Shown: positions 44,530 through 53,089 of the stretch, one piece after another
Numbering within the stretch: position 1 is the stretch's first letter
Layout: every line of letters begins with the position of its first letter
NCBI RefSeq assembly: GCF_030137545.1
Contig: NZ_JARUVL010000002.1
Span: 186,001 to 250,000, forward strand
Direction of reading: 5' to 3'
From: Virgibacillus sp. LDC-1
GTDB lineage: Bacteria > Bacillota > Bacilli > Bacillales > Amphibacillaceae
Length of the DNA: 64,000 bases
Notes under the pieces: model-generated
The model's database searches: none
Told to the model about the DNA's origin: nothing
Seen by the model: only the letters and a program-made list of their open reading frames with translations
Program-made: the position numbers and the translations under genes

Positions 44530-45627
44530 ATGGCAGAATTACGCTTAGAGCATATTCAAAAAATGTACGATAAAAAAGTAGTTGCAGTAGATGATTTTAA
44601 TTTACATATTAAAGATAAAGAATTTATCGTTTTTGTTGGACCATCTGGTTGTGGGAAATCAACGACACTACGGATGATTGCAGGCCTTGAGGAAATAACC
44701 GATGGTGAATTTTATATTGACGACAAAAAGATGAACGATGTAGCTCCAAAAGATCGCGATATCGCAATGGTGTTCCAAAACTATGCACTTTATCCACATA
44801 TGAATGTGTATGATAATATGGCATTCGGTCTAAAACTACGGAAATTCAAAAAAGAAGAAATTGATAAGCGTGTTAAAAACGCTGCTAAAATTCTTGGCTT
44901 GGAAAACTATTTAGATCGAAAACCAAAAGCATTGTCGGGTGGACAAAGACAGCGTGTAGCACTTGGACGAGCAATTGTTAGAGACGCAAAGGTTTTCCTA
45001 ATGGATGAACCACTATCAAACTTGGATGCAAAGCTTCGCGTACAAATGCGTGCAGAAATTCAAAAGCTTCATCAACGTCTGCAAACGACAACCATTTATG
45101 TAACACATGATCAGACAGAAGCAATGACAATGGCTACACGACTGGTTGTTATGAAGGATGGCGTGATTCAACAGGTTGGTGCTCCAAAAGAAGTGTATGA
45201 CTTCCCTGAAAACATCTTTGTAGGTGGCTTTATTGGATCTCCATCCATGAACTTCTTAAACGGAAAATTAACAGAAGGCTATTTTGTAATGGATGAAATA
45301 AAGATTAAAGTACCAGAAGGTAAAATGAAAGTGCTTCGCGACCAAGGCTATGTTGATAAAGATATTGTACTTGGCATTCGACCAGAAGACATTCATGACG
45401 AGCCTGTTTTCATTGATTCCACTCCGGAAACAAAAATTACAGCGCATGTTGATGTTGCAGAATTAATGGGAGCAGAAACCTTCCTTTATTCCAAAATAAA
45501 TAACCAGGATTTTATTGCTCGAGTAGATTCTCGTACAGATATCCAAGGTGGACAAAGTATCGAACTTGCACTTGATATGAATAGCGCACATTTCTTCGAT
45601 ACAGAAACAGAACTACGTATCCATTAA
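44530..45627 (+). CDS. msmX: Multi-sugar ABC importer ATPase (MsmX/UgpC type)
   Basis: A 365-residue CUT1-family ATPase that energises several carbohydrate importers. Walker A is GPSGCGKST (near residue 38), the signature is LSGGQRQRVALGRA and Walker B is VFLMDEPLSNLDAKLR; a C-terminal TOBE/OB domain starts near residue 240. It has no permease or binding-protein genes nearby, the usual situation for the shared ATPase MsmX. ATG 44530 follows TTGGAGGGG; the upstream in-frame codons lack an SD. A poor cre-like string lies just upstream. Confidence 0.93.
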   Translation: MAELRLEHIQKMYDKKVVAVDDFNLHIKDKEFIVFVGPSGCGKSTTLRMIAGLEEITDGEFYIDDKKMNDVAPKDRDIAMVFQNYALYPHMNVYDNMAFGLKLRKFKKEEIDKRVKNAAKILGLENYLDRKPKALSGGQRQRVALGRAIVRDAKVFLMDEPLSNLDAKLRVQMRAEIQKLHQRLQTTTIYVTHDQTEAMTMATRLVVMKDGVIQQVGAPKEVYDFPENIFVGGFIGSPSMNFLNGKLTEGYFVMDEIKIKVPEGKMKVLRDQGYVDKDIVLGIRPEDIHDEPVFIDSTPETKITAHVDVAELMGAETFLYSKINNQDFIARVDSRTDIQGGQSIELALDMNSAHFFDTETELRIH

Positions 45628-45640
45628 AATTCACTCAAAC

Positions 45641-45672
45641 AAAAAGGGAAAGCCAGTTGGCTTTCCCTTTTA
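45641..45672 (+). terminator. Terminator of msmX
   Basis: AAAAGGGAAAGCC-AGTT-GGCTTTCCCTTTT is a perfect 13-bp stem with T-rich tail. Confidence 0.92.
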
Positions 45673-45710
45673 TAGTCTATAAGGGGGATTATCCCTTTAG
45701 GCCATCGTTA

Positions 45711-45914
45711 TTAATATTGTTGTCCACCAAGTTGCTGTTGTGCAGTTGCAACAAGACGTTTTGTGATTTCTCCACCTACAGAACCGTTAGCACGAGATGT
45801 TGTATCAGCACCAAGCGTTACGCCAAATTCTTGTGCGATTTCTTGCTTCATTTGGTCGATTGCTTGCTGAGCACCATAAACTAAAATTTGATTTGAGCTG
45901 TTGTTGTTTGCCAT
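45711..45914 (-). CDS. Small acid-soluble spore protein, alpha/beta type
   Basis: A 67-residue DNA-binding spore protein. It has the GPR protease site around EIAQEFGV (near residue 28) and the conserved [22 protein letters not shown], which binds and protects spore DNA. SD ACAGGAGGTGA precedes ATG 45914; the frame extends three codons upstream. It is a single gene. Forespore SigG control is expected from the family. Confidence 0.96.
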   Translation of the reverse strand: MANNNSSNQILVYGAQQAIDQMKQEIAQEFGVTLGADTTSRANGSVGGEITKRLVATAQQQLGGQQY

Positions 45915-46044
45915 GTGTATCACCTCCTGTACTAAGTATTGTTGGCAGTTTCAGAATTAATATCACAAAAATTGCTTGGTAATTTGTGCTTGAATTACTA
46001 CTAATTATTTAGAATAGGGAGCCACTTTTTTGTACAGGAAATGA

Positions 46045-46072
46045 AAAGGCAAGCCGGAATTCGGCTTGCCTT
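46045..46072 (-). terminator. Terminator of fumC
   Basis: AAGGCAAGCCG-AATTC-CGGCTTGCCTT on the minus strand is followed by TTCATTTC. Confidence 0.85.
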
Positions 46073-46077
46073 GTTCA

Positions 46078-47463
46078 TTATTTAGGATATGTCATTTCTT
46101 TCGGTTTAACAAACTTATCAAATTGTTCTGATGTTAACAGCCCTAATGCAACAGCTGCTTCTTTTAAGGTAGACTGATCGGCAAATGCTTTCTTGGCAAT
46201 TTTCGCAGCATTTTCATAGCCGATATGTGGATTTAATGCAGTTACAAGCATTAACGAATCATTTAAATACCGTTCGATTTGATCATAATTCGGTTCAATC
46301 CCCTGTGCACAGCGCACATCAAACGACAGCATACTATCTGCGAGCAACTGACAGGATTGCAAGAAATTATATGCCATTACAGGCTTAAAGACATTCAATT
46401 CAAAATTCCCTTGGCTAGCAGCAAAACCAATTGTCGCATCATTGCCCATCACCTGTGCAACTACCATTGTCACCGCTTCGGATTGTGTTGGATTGACCTT
46501 TCCAGGCATAATAGAGCTGCCAGGTTCATTTGATGGAATGGTTATTTCTCCAATTCCACAGCGCGGACCACTAGAAAGCCAACGAACATCATTTGCTATT
46601 TTCATCATATCGGCAGCAAGTGCTTTTAATGCCCCATGCGCATAAACAAGCTCATCATAGCTTGTTAATGAATGAAATTTATTTGGAGCAGAACGAAATT
46701 CATTTTTCGTTACATCACTTATTGCGGCACATACGCGCTCGGAAAATTCTGGATGGGCATTTAATCCTGTACCAACTGCCGTTCCACCTATTGCAAGCTC
46801 TTTTAAATGCTGTGCACTTTCAGAAATCATCATTTCACTTCGCTCAAGCATCCGATGCCAACCACTTATTTCCTGTCCTAAAGTCAATGGCGTTGCATCC
46901 TGTAAATGCGTTCGACCAATTTTTACGATATGTTCAAAAGCATCCATCTTTTCCTTGAAGGTTGCTTTTAATGCTTGTAGCGCTGGTAGTACTGCTTCTT
47001 CAAGCTTTAAGGCCGCTGCAACATGTAACGAAGTAGGATATGTATCATTAGAGCTTTGTGACTTATTAACATCATCATTCGGATGAAGTCTTTCTTCACT
47101 TCCTTGCGCCTCTAGCCACTTATTTCCTGCATAAGCAATCACTTCGTTAACATTCATATTGGATTGCGTACCACTCCCAGTTTGCCAAACAACTAATGGA
47201 AAGTGATCATCTAATTCCCCAGCAACAATTAATCCTGCTGCATGAGCAATCGCTGCTGCTTTATTTTCTGATAATAGACCAAGTTCATGATTCGCTTGTG
47301 CTGCACTTTGTTTTAAAATTGCAAATGACTGAATAATCTCTTTGGGCATTTTTTCATTTCCGATTGGAAAGTTTTGCTTACTTCGCTGTGTTTGTGCTCC
47401 CCAGTACTTATCTGCGGGTACCTTCACTTCCCCTAACGTATCCTGTTCGATTCGATAATCCAT
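46078..47463 (-). CDS. fumC: Class II fumarate hydratase
   Basis: A 461-residue iron-independent fumarase of the TCA cycle (citG in B. subtilis). Signature [13 protein letters not shown] (near residue 315) with the catalytic serine, [17 protein letters not shown] (near residue 186) and [10 protein letters not shown] (near residue 140) are present. ATG 47463 ([16 protein letters not shown]) is 8 bases from GGAGG and matches known N-termini; ATG 47469 is too close. Monocistronic. Confidence 0.97.
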   Translation of the reverse strand: MDYRIEQDTLGEVKVPADKYWGAQTQRSKQNFPIGNEKMPKEIIQSFAILKQSAAQANHELGLLSENKAAAIAHAAGLIVAGELDDHFPLVVWQTGSGTQSNMNVNEVIAYAGNKWLEAQGSEERLHPNDDVNKSQSSNDTYPTSLHVAAALKLEEAVLPALQALKATFKEKMDAFEHIVKIGRTHLQDATPLTLGQEISGWHRMLERSEMMISESAQHLKELAIGGTAVGTGLNAHPEFSERVCAAISDVTKNEFRSAPNKFHSLTSYDELVYAHGALKALAADMMKIANDVRWLSSGPRCGIGEITIPSNEPGSSIMPGKVNPTQSEAVTMVVAQVMGNDATIGFAASQGNFELNVFKPVMAYNFLQSCQLLADSMLSFDVRCAQGIEPNYDQIERYLNDSLMLVTALNPHIGYENAAKIAKKAFADQSTLKEAAVALGLLTSEQFDKFVKPKEMTYPK

Positions 47464-47756
47464 CCTCATTTCCTCCCTATGTTCTCTAAAATTCGCATAA
47501 CATACAATATGTATGCATATCCTTCCTCATCCGCTTCTATTGTATCAAATTTTTATGTATAGGTAACCATCTGAAACTTTTCCATAGAAACAACGGAAAG
47601 TCATAAATTTGTCTACTTTAGTGACACAAATGAGCGTTTTTATCATTTATACTGTTAGAAGTTGTTTTAATCGTTTACTCTTTTTGCATTTACTACTATA
47701 ATAACTGTTTGGATATACGATTTTTCAACAGAAAGGTACGATAGGAGGTTTTACGA

Positions 47757-48674
47757 GTGCCAAATATTTGGACACATATGCTTTTCTGTGAAGATGTAAT
47801 TGATACAATTGGCAATTCTCCAGATCCATACTTTAAATATGATTCGATGTTAAAACTCGGTGCACAAGGGCCAGATCCATTTTTTTATTATAATTTTTGG
47901 CCATGGATACAAAATGAACCTGTTCATGAAATTGGGATGCAGCTACACTCAAACCATTGTGGCCCATTTCTGCTTGATTTAATAACCTCTGCTAAAGCAA
48001 TGGATAAAGAAGTTCGGGCCTATGTGTTTGGTTTTATTACACACCATATTTTGGATCGCAATACACATCCATATATCAATTATCGCGCAGGATATAATAG
48101 CAATAATCACCAAAGACTTGAGGTTATCATTGATACAATTATGATGGAAAAATACCATAATTTAAAAACATGGAAAACACCTGTCTACAAAGAAATTAAT
48201 GTTGGAACACGTTTAAATGCCAGCATTGTAGAATTGCTTCACGAAACCATTCAGAAGCATTATCCAGACATTGCGAAATCATCATCTTCCTATATTCAAA
48301 AAGCTTATCGTGATATGAAGCTAGCTTTGAAGCTTCTTTCAGATCCATACGGTTGGAAAAATGCCCTGCTAAAATCCCTTGTTTCTGCATACTCCCATCA
48401 ACCTGTAAAAAATCAAGTGGATTATTTAAACTTAGCGCATACAGCTTGGAAGCATCCAGCAACTGGGGAAATATCGACTGAAAGCTTTATTGATTTATAT
48501 GAAAAAGGAAGAGCAGAAGCCATTGAAATTATGACAGCTGTCCTTCTTTATTGGGATTCGGAAAAAGATATTGAGCTAGACAAAATAAAAGCATTAATAG
48601 GAAATATTTCATATGATACTGGTAAACCGATTGAATTAGCGCTAGAAAATAAATATAGCGAACCAATTGTCTAA
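47757..48674 (+). CDS. Zinc-dependent phospholipase C family protein
   Basis: A 305-residue protein with the bacterial zinc-dependent phospholipase C fold: N-terminal MPNIWTHMLFCEDV with a buried-metal histidine, LGAQGPDPFFYY (near residue 40), MQLHSNHCGPF, and GFITHHILDRNTHPYINY (near residues 92-108). There is no signal peptide, so it appears cytoplasmic, unlike secreted PLC. Substrate unknown. The start is a GTG after AGGAGG. It ends at a clear terminator. Confidence 0.85.
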   Translation: MPNIWTHMLFCEDVIDTIGNSPDPYFKYDSMLKLGAQGPDPFFYYNFWPWIQNEPVHEIGMQLHSNHCGPFLLDLITSAKAMDKEVRAYVFGFITHHILDRNTHPYINYRAGYNSNNHQRLEVIIDTIMMEKYHNLKTWKTPVYKEINVGTRLNASIVELLHETIQKHYPDIAKSSSSYIQKAYRDMKLALKLLSDPYGWKNALLKSLVSAYSHQPVKNQVDYLNLAHTAWKHPATGEISTESFIDLYEKGRAEAIEIMTAVLLYWDSEKDIELDKIKALIGNISYDTGKPIELALENKYSEPIV

Positions 48675-48680
48675 CAGAAC

Positions 48681-48706
48681 AAAACCGCAGCTTAACTGCG
48701 GTTTTT
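48681..48706 (+). terminator. Terminator after the PLC-like gene
   Basis: AAAACCGCAG-CTTAA-CTGCGGTTTTT is a strong stem with a U tract. Confidence 0.92.
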
Positions 48707-48725
48707 GCATTAGACACTCTAGCCG

Positions 48726-50030
48726 TTATTTAACCTTGATCTCTACAACTTCACTTGGCTTAGTTAACCGCTGTGCATCCTTTATCCCCTGCTCGACATT
48801 TACAAATTTTAATAAAATAATACCAACTATAAAGAAAAACATGAGCGAAACAATGCCTAGTCTACTGGAACCAGTAAGCTGCCCAACGAGTGCGAAAATA
48901 AACGGTCCAAAAATCGCTGCAAATTTGGATGATATGCCATAAAACCCAAAAAATTCTGCATGCTTGTTGTCTGGAACCATCCTACCAAAAATAGATCTAC
49001 TCATTGATTGTGCTCCACCTTGAACAAAACCTACACAAATAGCCAAAATGTAAAAATGGATTGCAGTGTTCATGAAATATCCGAATAATACAATTGCCAT
49101 ATAAACGTATAATGATATTGTTAAAGCACGTTTCGCGGTGATCTTCTTTGCTAACCATCCAAAGAAAAACGTGCATGGTATCCCGACAAATTGCGTGATT
49201 AATAAGGCTGCAATTAAGTCATTTTGCTCTATTCCAATATCTCTACCATAAATAGTAGCCATTTTTATTATCGTGGAAATACCATCATTATACATCCAAA
49301 AAGCAAGTAAAAATATAAGTAATTGTTTGTATTGCTTAAGCTCTTTAAACGTACTCCCTACTCTTGAAAAACCAATAGAAATATAGGACTTTTCTCGTTT
49401 TACGTTAATCTTTTTCTCTTCTTTAATATGCTTGAACAAAGGAATTGAAAAAATAAACCACCATAGTCCTACTGAAGCAAAAGAAAGCTGGCTCGCTACG
49501 GTTGCATTGGGTATGCCGAACCAATCATGCTTTAAAATAAGTAAAATATTAATAGCAAGTAGAATACCTCCACCAATATATCCCCAAGCAAAGCCTGCTG
49601 CTGATACTTTATCGATTTCTTCTTCCTTCGCAATTTCCGGTAAAAACGCATCATAGAACACATTTCCACCAGAGAAACCGATTGTACCAATTATTAACAG
49701 AATGGAAGCAAAAATATAATCTCCTTCATTTACAAAAGCTAACAATACACTTGCAATTATTCCCATATACGCAAAAAAACGGAGAAATTTCTTCTTTGCA
49801 GCCGAAAAGTCGCTAATCGCTCCTAATATTGGCGCTAGAACTGCTACAATCAATGCGGCGATTGATTGGGAATAACCCCAATAGCTTGTAGCTAAATTTT
49901 CTTGCAGACCGCTTGCTGCAACATCATAGTAAAATGTCGGAAGCACAGCTGCCATAATTGTTGTAGCAAATGCAGAATTTCCAAAGTCATATAACACCCA
50001 GCTAAAGGTTGATTTGTTTCTTTTTTTCAC
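48726..50030 (-). CDS. UMF1-family MFS transporter
   Basis: A 434-residue major facilitator with about 12 helices. The N-terminal FSWVLYDFGNSAFATTIMAAVLPTFY is the hallmark of the UMF1/Atg22-like group (compare B. subtilis YxiO). The substrate is unknown; in eukaryotes the related proteins release vacuolar amino acids. GTG 50030 is chosen (7 bases from AGGGGG) over a GTG two codons upstream. Convergent with the PLC-like gene. Confidence 0.88.
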   Translation of the reverse strand: MKKRNKSTFSWVLYDFGNSAFATTIMAAVLPTFYYDVAASGLQENLATSYWGYSQSIAALIVAVLAPILGAISDFSAAKKKFLRFFAYMGIIASVLLAFVNEGDYIFASILLIIGTIGFSGGNVFYDAFLPEIAKEEEIDKVSAAGFAWGYIGGGILLAINILLILKHDWFGIPNATVASQLSFASVGLWWFIFSIPLFKHIKEEKKINVKREKSYISIGFSRVGSTFKELKQYKQLLIFLLAFWMYNDGISTIIKMATIYGRDIGIEQNDLIAALLITQFVGIPCTFFFGWLAKKITAKRALTISLYVYMAIVLFGYFMNTAIHFYILAICVGFVQGGAQSMSRSIFGRMVPDNKHAEFFGFYGISSKFAAIFGPFIFALVGQLTGSSRLGIVSLMFFFIVGIILLKFVNVEQGIKDAQRLTKPSEVVEIKVK

Positions 50031-50199
50031 ATACACTCCCCCTTCTACGTAAGCTTATCAAAATTTCGACTTGAATAGCACTTTTTTATGAAAACTTTAT
50101 ATTTAATCCAAACAACTGCATTCTTTGCTTCTTCTAGAGGACACCCTTTTAGACCTAATCTTCACAAGACTATCAGGACATAATACCTGCTTATTACGC

Positions 50200-50231
50200 A
50201 AAAAAACCCTTACCAAATAAGGCAAGGATTT
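50200..50231 (-). terminator. Terminator of the IDEAL-domain gene
   Basis: AATCCTTGCC...GGTAAGGGTT on the minus strand is followed by a long U run. Confidence 0.85.
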
Positions 50232-50243
50232 AAATTATAAAAT

Positions 50244-50477
50244 TTATTCCCATATATACTGTTTGTACACTTCACCTAGACGATTGAATTGTTCTTGGTC
50301 GCCATTATCAATGCTTGTATTTATTTGTTGTTCTAATCTTTTTTTATTCCAATTAAAGCATAATTCATCCAGAATAAGTCGGGATGTCAGCTTTATTTCA
50401 AACGGAATTTCCCTTTTAGCGTGCAGTACCCTTCCAGCATATCGATTGACACGATAAATGACCTTTTCCTTTTTCAT
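50244..50477 (-). CDS. IDEAL-domain protein
   Basis: A 77-residue protein whose C-terminal 40 residues match the IDEAL domain (LILDELCFNWNKKRLEQQINTSIDNGDQEQFNRL), a short Firmicute domain found in stress and competence-linked proteins such as YpiB-type and ComK-related proteins. The N-terminal half is basic. The start follows AGGAGGCGTG. Single gene; function unknown. Confidence 0.82.
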   Translation of the reverse strand: MKKEKVIYRVNRYAGRVLHAKREIPFEIKLTSRLILDELCFNWNKKRLEQQINTSIDNGDQEQFNRLGEVYKQYIWE

Positions 50478-50731
50478 GGGGTCACGCCTCCTATTCCTTT
50501 ATTCTATTATCCTAAACTTTGCGTATAAATGCAATAAAAAATTTAAAATTATGCAAATTTACCATTTAATTGTTAATGTTTGCTTTTTTTACCGTATGAA
50601 ACTTAATTTCAGCTTGTCAATACATATACCTTCACGCTTGAATGTTTCTCTAGACCCACTAGCTACTGCTTTGATAAAATGTTATAGCTATTGAAATAAT
50701 ATATGGTACATATACATATTGGAGGAATTCC

Positions 50732-51619
50732 ATGAATTCAATCGATGATTTAAAGCAAGGGGAAAAAGGAGCTTGGGTAAGTATCCTAGCATACTTCGTT
50801 TTAGCCATTACAAAATTAGTTATCGCCTACGCAGGAAACTCAGAAGCATTACGTGCTGATGGCTTAAATAATTCAACAGATGTGATTGCATCTGTTGCGA
50901 TTTTAGTAGGATTGCGCATCTCTAGAAAGCCTCCAGATCAAGACCACCGTTATGGACACTACCGTGCAGAAACAATTGCCTCTCTATTTGCCGCATTTGT
51001 CATGATGGCTGTGGGTCTACAAGTTGTTGTCAACACATTTAAGAAAGTGATGCAAAATGAAACGGTCCAACCAGATATGTTAACTGCTTGGGTTGCTCTT
51101 GGTGCAGCTGCCATCATGTTTATCGTTTATTGGTATAATCTAACATTGGCACGCAAGATTAAAAGTGGTGCACTCTATGCCGCAGCCCAAGATAATCGAT
51201 CAGACGCACTTGTTAGTATTGGGGCTTTTATCGGTATTATTGGAGCACAATTTGGACTTTATTGGCTAGATCCGTTTGCAGGATTTATTGTTGGAATTAT
51301 TATTTGTAAAACTGCCTGGGATATTTTCAAAGACTCTAGCCACGCATTAACAGATGGCTTTGATGAAAAACAGCTTGAAAAAATAGGACGAAGTATCGCT
51401 AAAGTAACAGGAGTAAAAAAGGTAGAGGATGTAAAAGGCCGTATTCATGGCAATCAAGCGTTAATAGACATAACCATACTAGTCGATCCAGAATTAAATG
51501 TCGAAGAAAGCCATAATATTACCGTACGTATCGAAAAGCTATTAGCTGAAAAGCATAATATAACGTATACCCATATTCATATTGAGCCCTTTAATGGACA
51601 AAAAAGTTCGAGCAAATAG
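50732..51619 (+). CDS. Cation diffusion facilitator (probably a manganese/zinc exporter)
   Basis: A 295-residue CDF protein with six helices. Metal-binding sites are visible in ADGLNNSTDVIAS (near residue 42) and AAAQDNRSDALVSIGA (near residue 150); the latter N/D-D pattern resembles the Mn(II) exporters MneP/MneS of B. subtilis. A C-terminal cytoplasmic ferredoxin-like domain starts near residue 210 and has histidines (RIHGNQ, THIHIEPF). No Mn riboswitch seen upstream. SD TGGAGGAAT precedes the ATG. Confidence 0.9.
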   Translation: MNSIDDLKQGEKGAWVSILAYFVLAITKLVIAYAGNSEALRADGLNNSTDVIASVAILVGLRISRKPPDQDHRYGHYRAETIASLFAAFVMMAVGLQVVVNTFKKVMQNETVQPDMLTAWVALGAAAIMFIVYWYNLTLARKIKSGALYAAAQDNRSDALVSIGAFIGIIGAQFGLYWLDPFAGFIVGIIICKTAWDIFKDSSHALTDGFDEKQLEKIGRSIAKVTGVKKVEDVKGRIHGNQALIDITILVDPELNVEESHNITVRIEKLLAEKHNITYTHIHIEPFNGQKSSSK

Positions 51620-51648
51620 GATAAAATCTTCCTTCGCTCGAACTTTTT
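51600..51648 (+). terminator. Terminator of the CDF gene
   Basis: AAAAAGTTCGAGC pairs with GCTCGAACTTTTT; the left arm overlaps the last codons. Confidence 0.88.
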
Positions 51649-51684
51649 CTATTCTTCTTTATTCATTGAATGATGTTAAAGGGA

Positions 51685-51978
51685 TTAAATTGATAAAAAG
51701 AATACTGCAGCAATCGCTCCTAGAACTACAAAAATGATATTTAATCCGAGCAACGACAATCCCACGGCTACCAGTCCACCTAATAGACCAATATGCGGTT
51801 CATTTGGCTTTACTGCCATAATTCCTGGAAAAATTAATGCACCTAATGCTGCAAATGGTATAGCCGCAAGCCAACGATTAATCCAATCCCGAAATTGTAA
51901 TCGATCAACGATAAATGCAGGCACCATTCTTGGAATCATCGTTACAAGGGACATTCCGATAATAATAAGAAAAATCAT
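51685..51978 (-). CDS. azlD: AzlD-family branched-chain amino acid export subunit
   Basis: A 97-residue small membrane protein with three to four helices; MIPRMVPAFIVDRL and AAIPFAALGALIFPGI are AzlD features. With AzlC it forms a BrnEF-like exporter of branched-chain amino acids or analogues such as azaleucine. Its ATG overlaps the azlC stop (ATGA at 51975-51978). The longer ORF into azlC is not used. Confidence 0.9.
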   Translation of the reverse strand: MIFLIIIGMSLVTMIPRMVPAFIVDRLQFRDWINRWLAAIPFAALGALIFPGIMAVKPNEPHIGLLGGLVAVGLSLLGLNIIFVVLGAIAAVFFLSI

Positions 51979-52709
51979 GCCTGCTCCTCCTTTAACAAAA
52001 AGATCCCACTTCCGCCTGCTATTACTGTTCCACAAACAATAGACCACCCAGTACTCATCTGAAGAACATAAAGACAAAATACATTAATGACCATTGCCTG
52101 CAAGGCGATAAGCCCAACTCTTTTTTCTTTTTTTACCGATGGTACTAATAATCCGATAAACATCGCATATAATGCGACGCCCATACTTTGACTTAATTTC
52201 TCTGGAATTATTTCTCCAAGAACACCACCTAAAAAAGATCCGCCAACCCAAGCTACATAAGCAGTTAAAAACAAACCAGCATAAAAAAATGCACCTTTTT
52301 CTTCTTTTGCTTCCGTTGTATGGAGTGCAGAAACCGCAAATGTTTCATCTGTTAACCCTAAAGATAGTGGAAGCTTCCATTTTAAATCCATACTGCGTAA
52401 TCGATTCATAAATGATAAGCTCATGACAAAATGGCGAAAATTAAGGACAAAGGTCGCGATAATAATTTCTGCTGCACTCGCTCCAACCGCAATCATCCCC
52501 GCTCCCATAAATTGACTAGCACCAGCAAAAACGAGCACACTCATCGAGGTTAGCTCAAGCAGAGACATGCCCGATTGCTTAGCTAAAACACCGTATGTAA
52601 TTGCAATCGGCAAATAACCGAGCATAATGGGAAGACCTACTGTAATGCCTCTTTTAAACATATTTCCCGCTAGAGAATAAGTGGCTTTTTCTCTTTTAGC
52701 AGCATCCAT
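51975..52709 (-). CDS. azlC: AzlC-family branched-chain amino acid export subunit
   Basis: A 244-residue membrane protein of the AzlC/YgaZ family, with GITVGLPIMLGYLPIAITYGVLAK and NFRHFVMSLSF typical. It forms an exporter with AzlD. ATG 52709 follows GGGGGGAG; the frame is open seven codons upstream. It is divergent from the T-box-controlled NhaC gene. Confidence 0.92.
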   Translation of the reverse strand: MDAAKREKATYSLAGNMFKRGITVGLPIMLGYLPIAITYGVLAKQSGMSLLELTSMSVLVFAGASQFMGAGMIAVGASAAEIIIATFVLNFRHFVMSLSFMNRLRSMDLKWKLPLSLGLTDETFAVSALHTTEAKEEKGAFFYAGLFLTAYVAWVGGSFLGGVLGEIIPEKLSQSMGVALYAMFIGLLVPSVKKEKRVGLIALQAMVINVFCLYVLQMSTGWSIVCGTVIAGGSGIFLLKEEQA

Positions 52710-52790
52710 TTTTTCTCCCCCCTCAACCAAAATTTCATCTATTATAACGCAATTACGAAAAATTAAAAAGCTGTTTTTATAAATTGCCTA

Positions 52791-52820
52791 TTGACATTTA
52801 CTTTCATCTCACGGTATATT
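52791..52820 (+). promoter_or_regulatory. SigA-type promoter of the T-box leader
   Basis: TTGACA (52791-52796) and TATATT (52815-52820) are separated by 18 bases. It would start the T-box leader near 52827. Confidence 0.8.
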
Positions 52821-52826
52821 CTTAAT

Positions 52827-53061
52827 TAATATTTAAAAATGAATGGAAATAATCCAGAAATGAATAGTAGATTACTCTGGTGCAGCATGTAGAGACAAAG
52901 CGTTTGGTGAAAGCTTTGGCGGAGAGTTGATTGAATTACACATTTCAGCCTTTGGATTTAATCATGATGAGTGGATGTTTTGTAATGAACACTTACAAAG
53001 CATCAATCAGGGTGGTAACGCGGAGCTAACTTCGTCCCTATTATAGGGGGCGGAGTTTTTT
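52827..53061 (+). promoter_or_regulatory. T-box riboswitch, specifier read as UAC (tyrosine)
   Basis: The antiterminator T-box reads AGGGTGGTAACGCG (53009-53022), with the tRNA-pairing UGGU at 53013. The terminator stem CTTCGTCCCTA (53030) pairs with TAGGGGGCGGAG, followed by TTTTTT. Stem I can be folded: GAAATG pairs with CATTTC, and the 5' AGUA side of the loop faces 3' GAAUUACA. GAA-U-UAC-A puts the specifier UAC at 52937-52939. A conserved UAGAGA and GGUG occur at the top of stem I. T-box status is firm; the tyrosine assignment rests on my manual alignment (UUA, Leu, is the alternative frame). Confidence 0.88.
53030..53061 (+). terminator. T-box regulatory terminator
   Basis: An 11-bp stem with one bulged G and a TTTTTT tail; it competes with the antiterminator formed by the T-box sequence. 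Confidence 0.88.
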
Positions 53062-53089
53062 GTTTTTTAAAAAAAGAGGAGGTAGTTCG

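Noticed and set aside
45915-46000. SigG promoter for the SASP gene
   Set aside because: TGATAT and CAATACTTA-like strings exist but spacing does not fit the SigG consensus.
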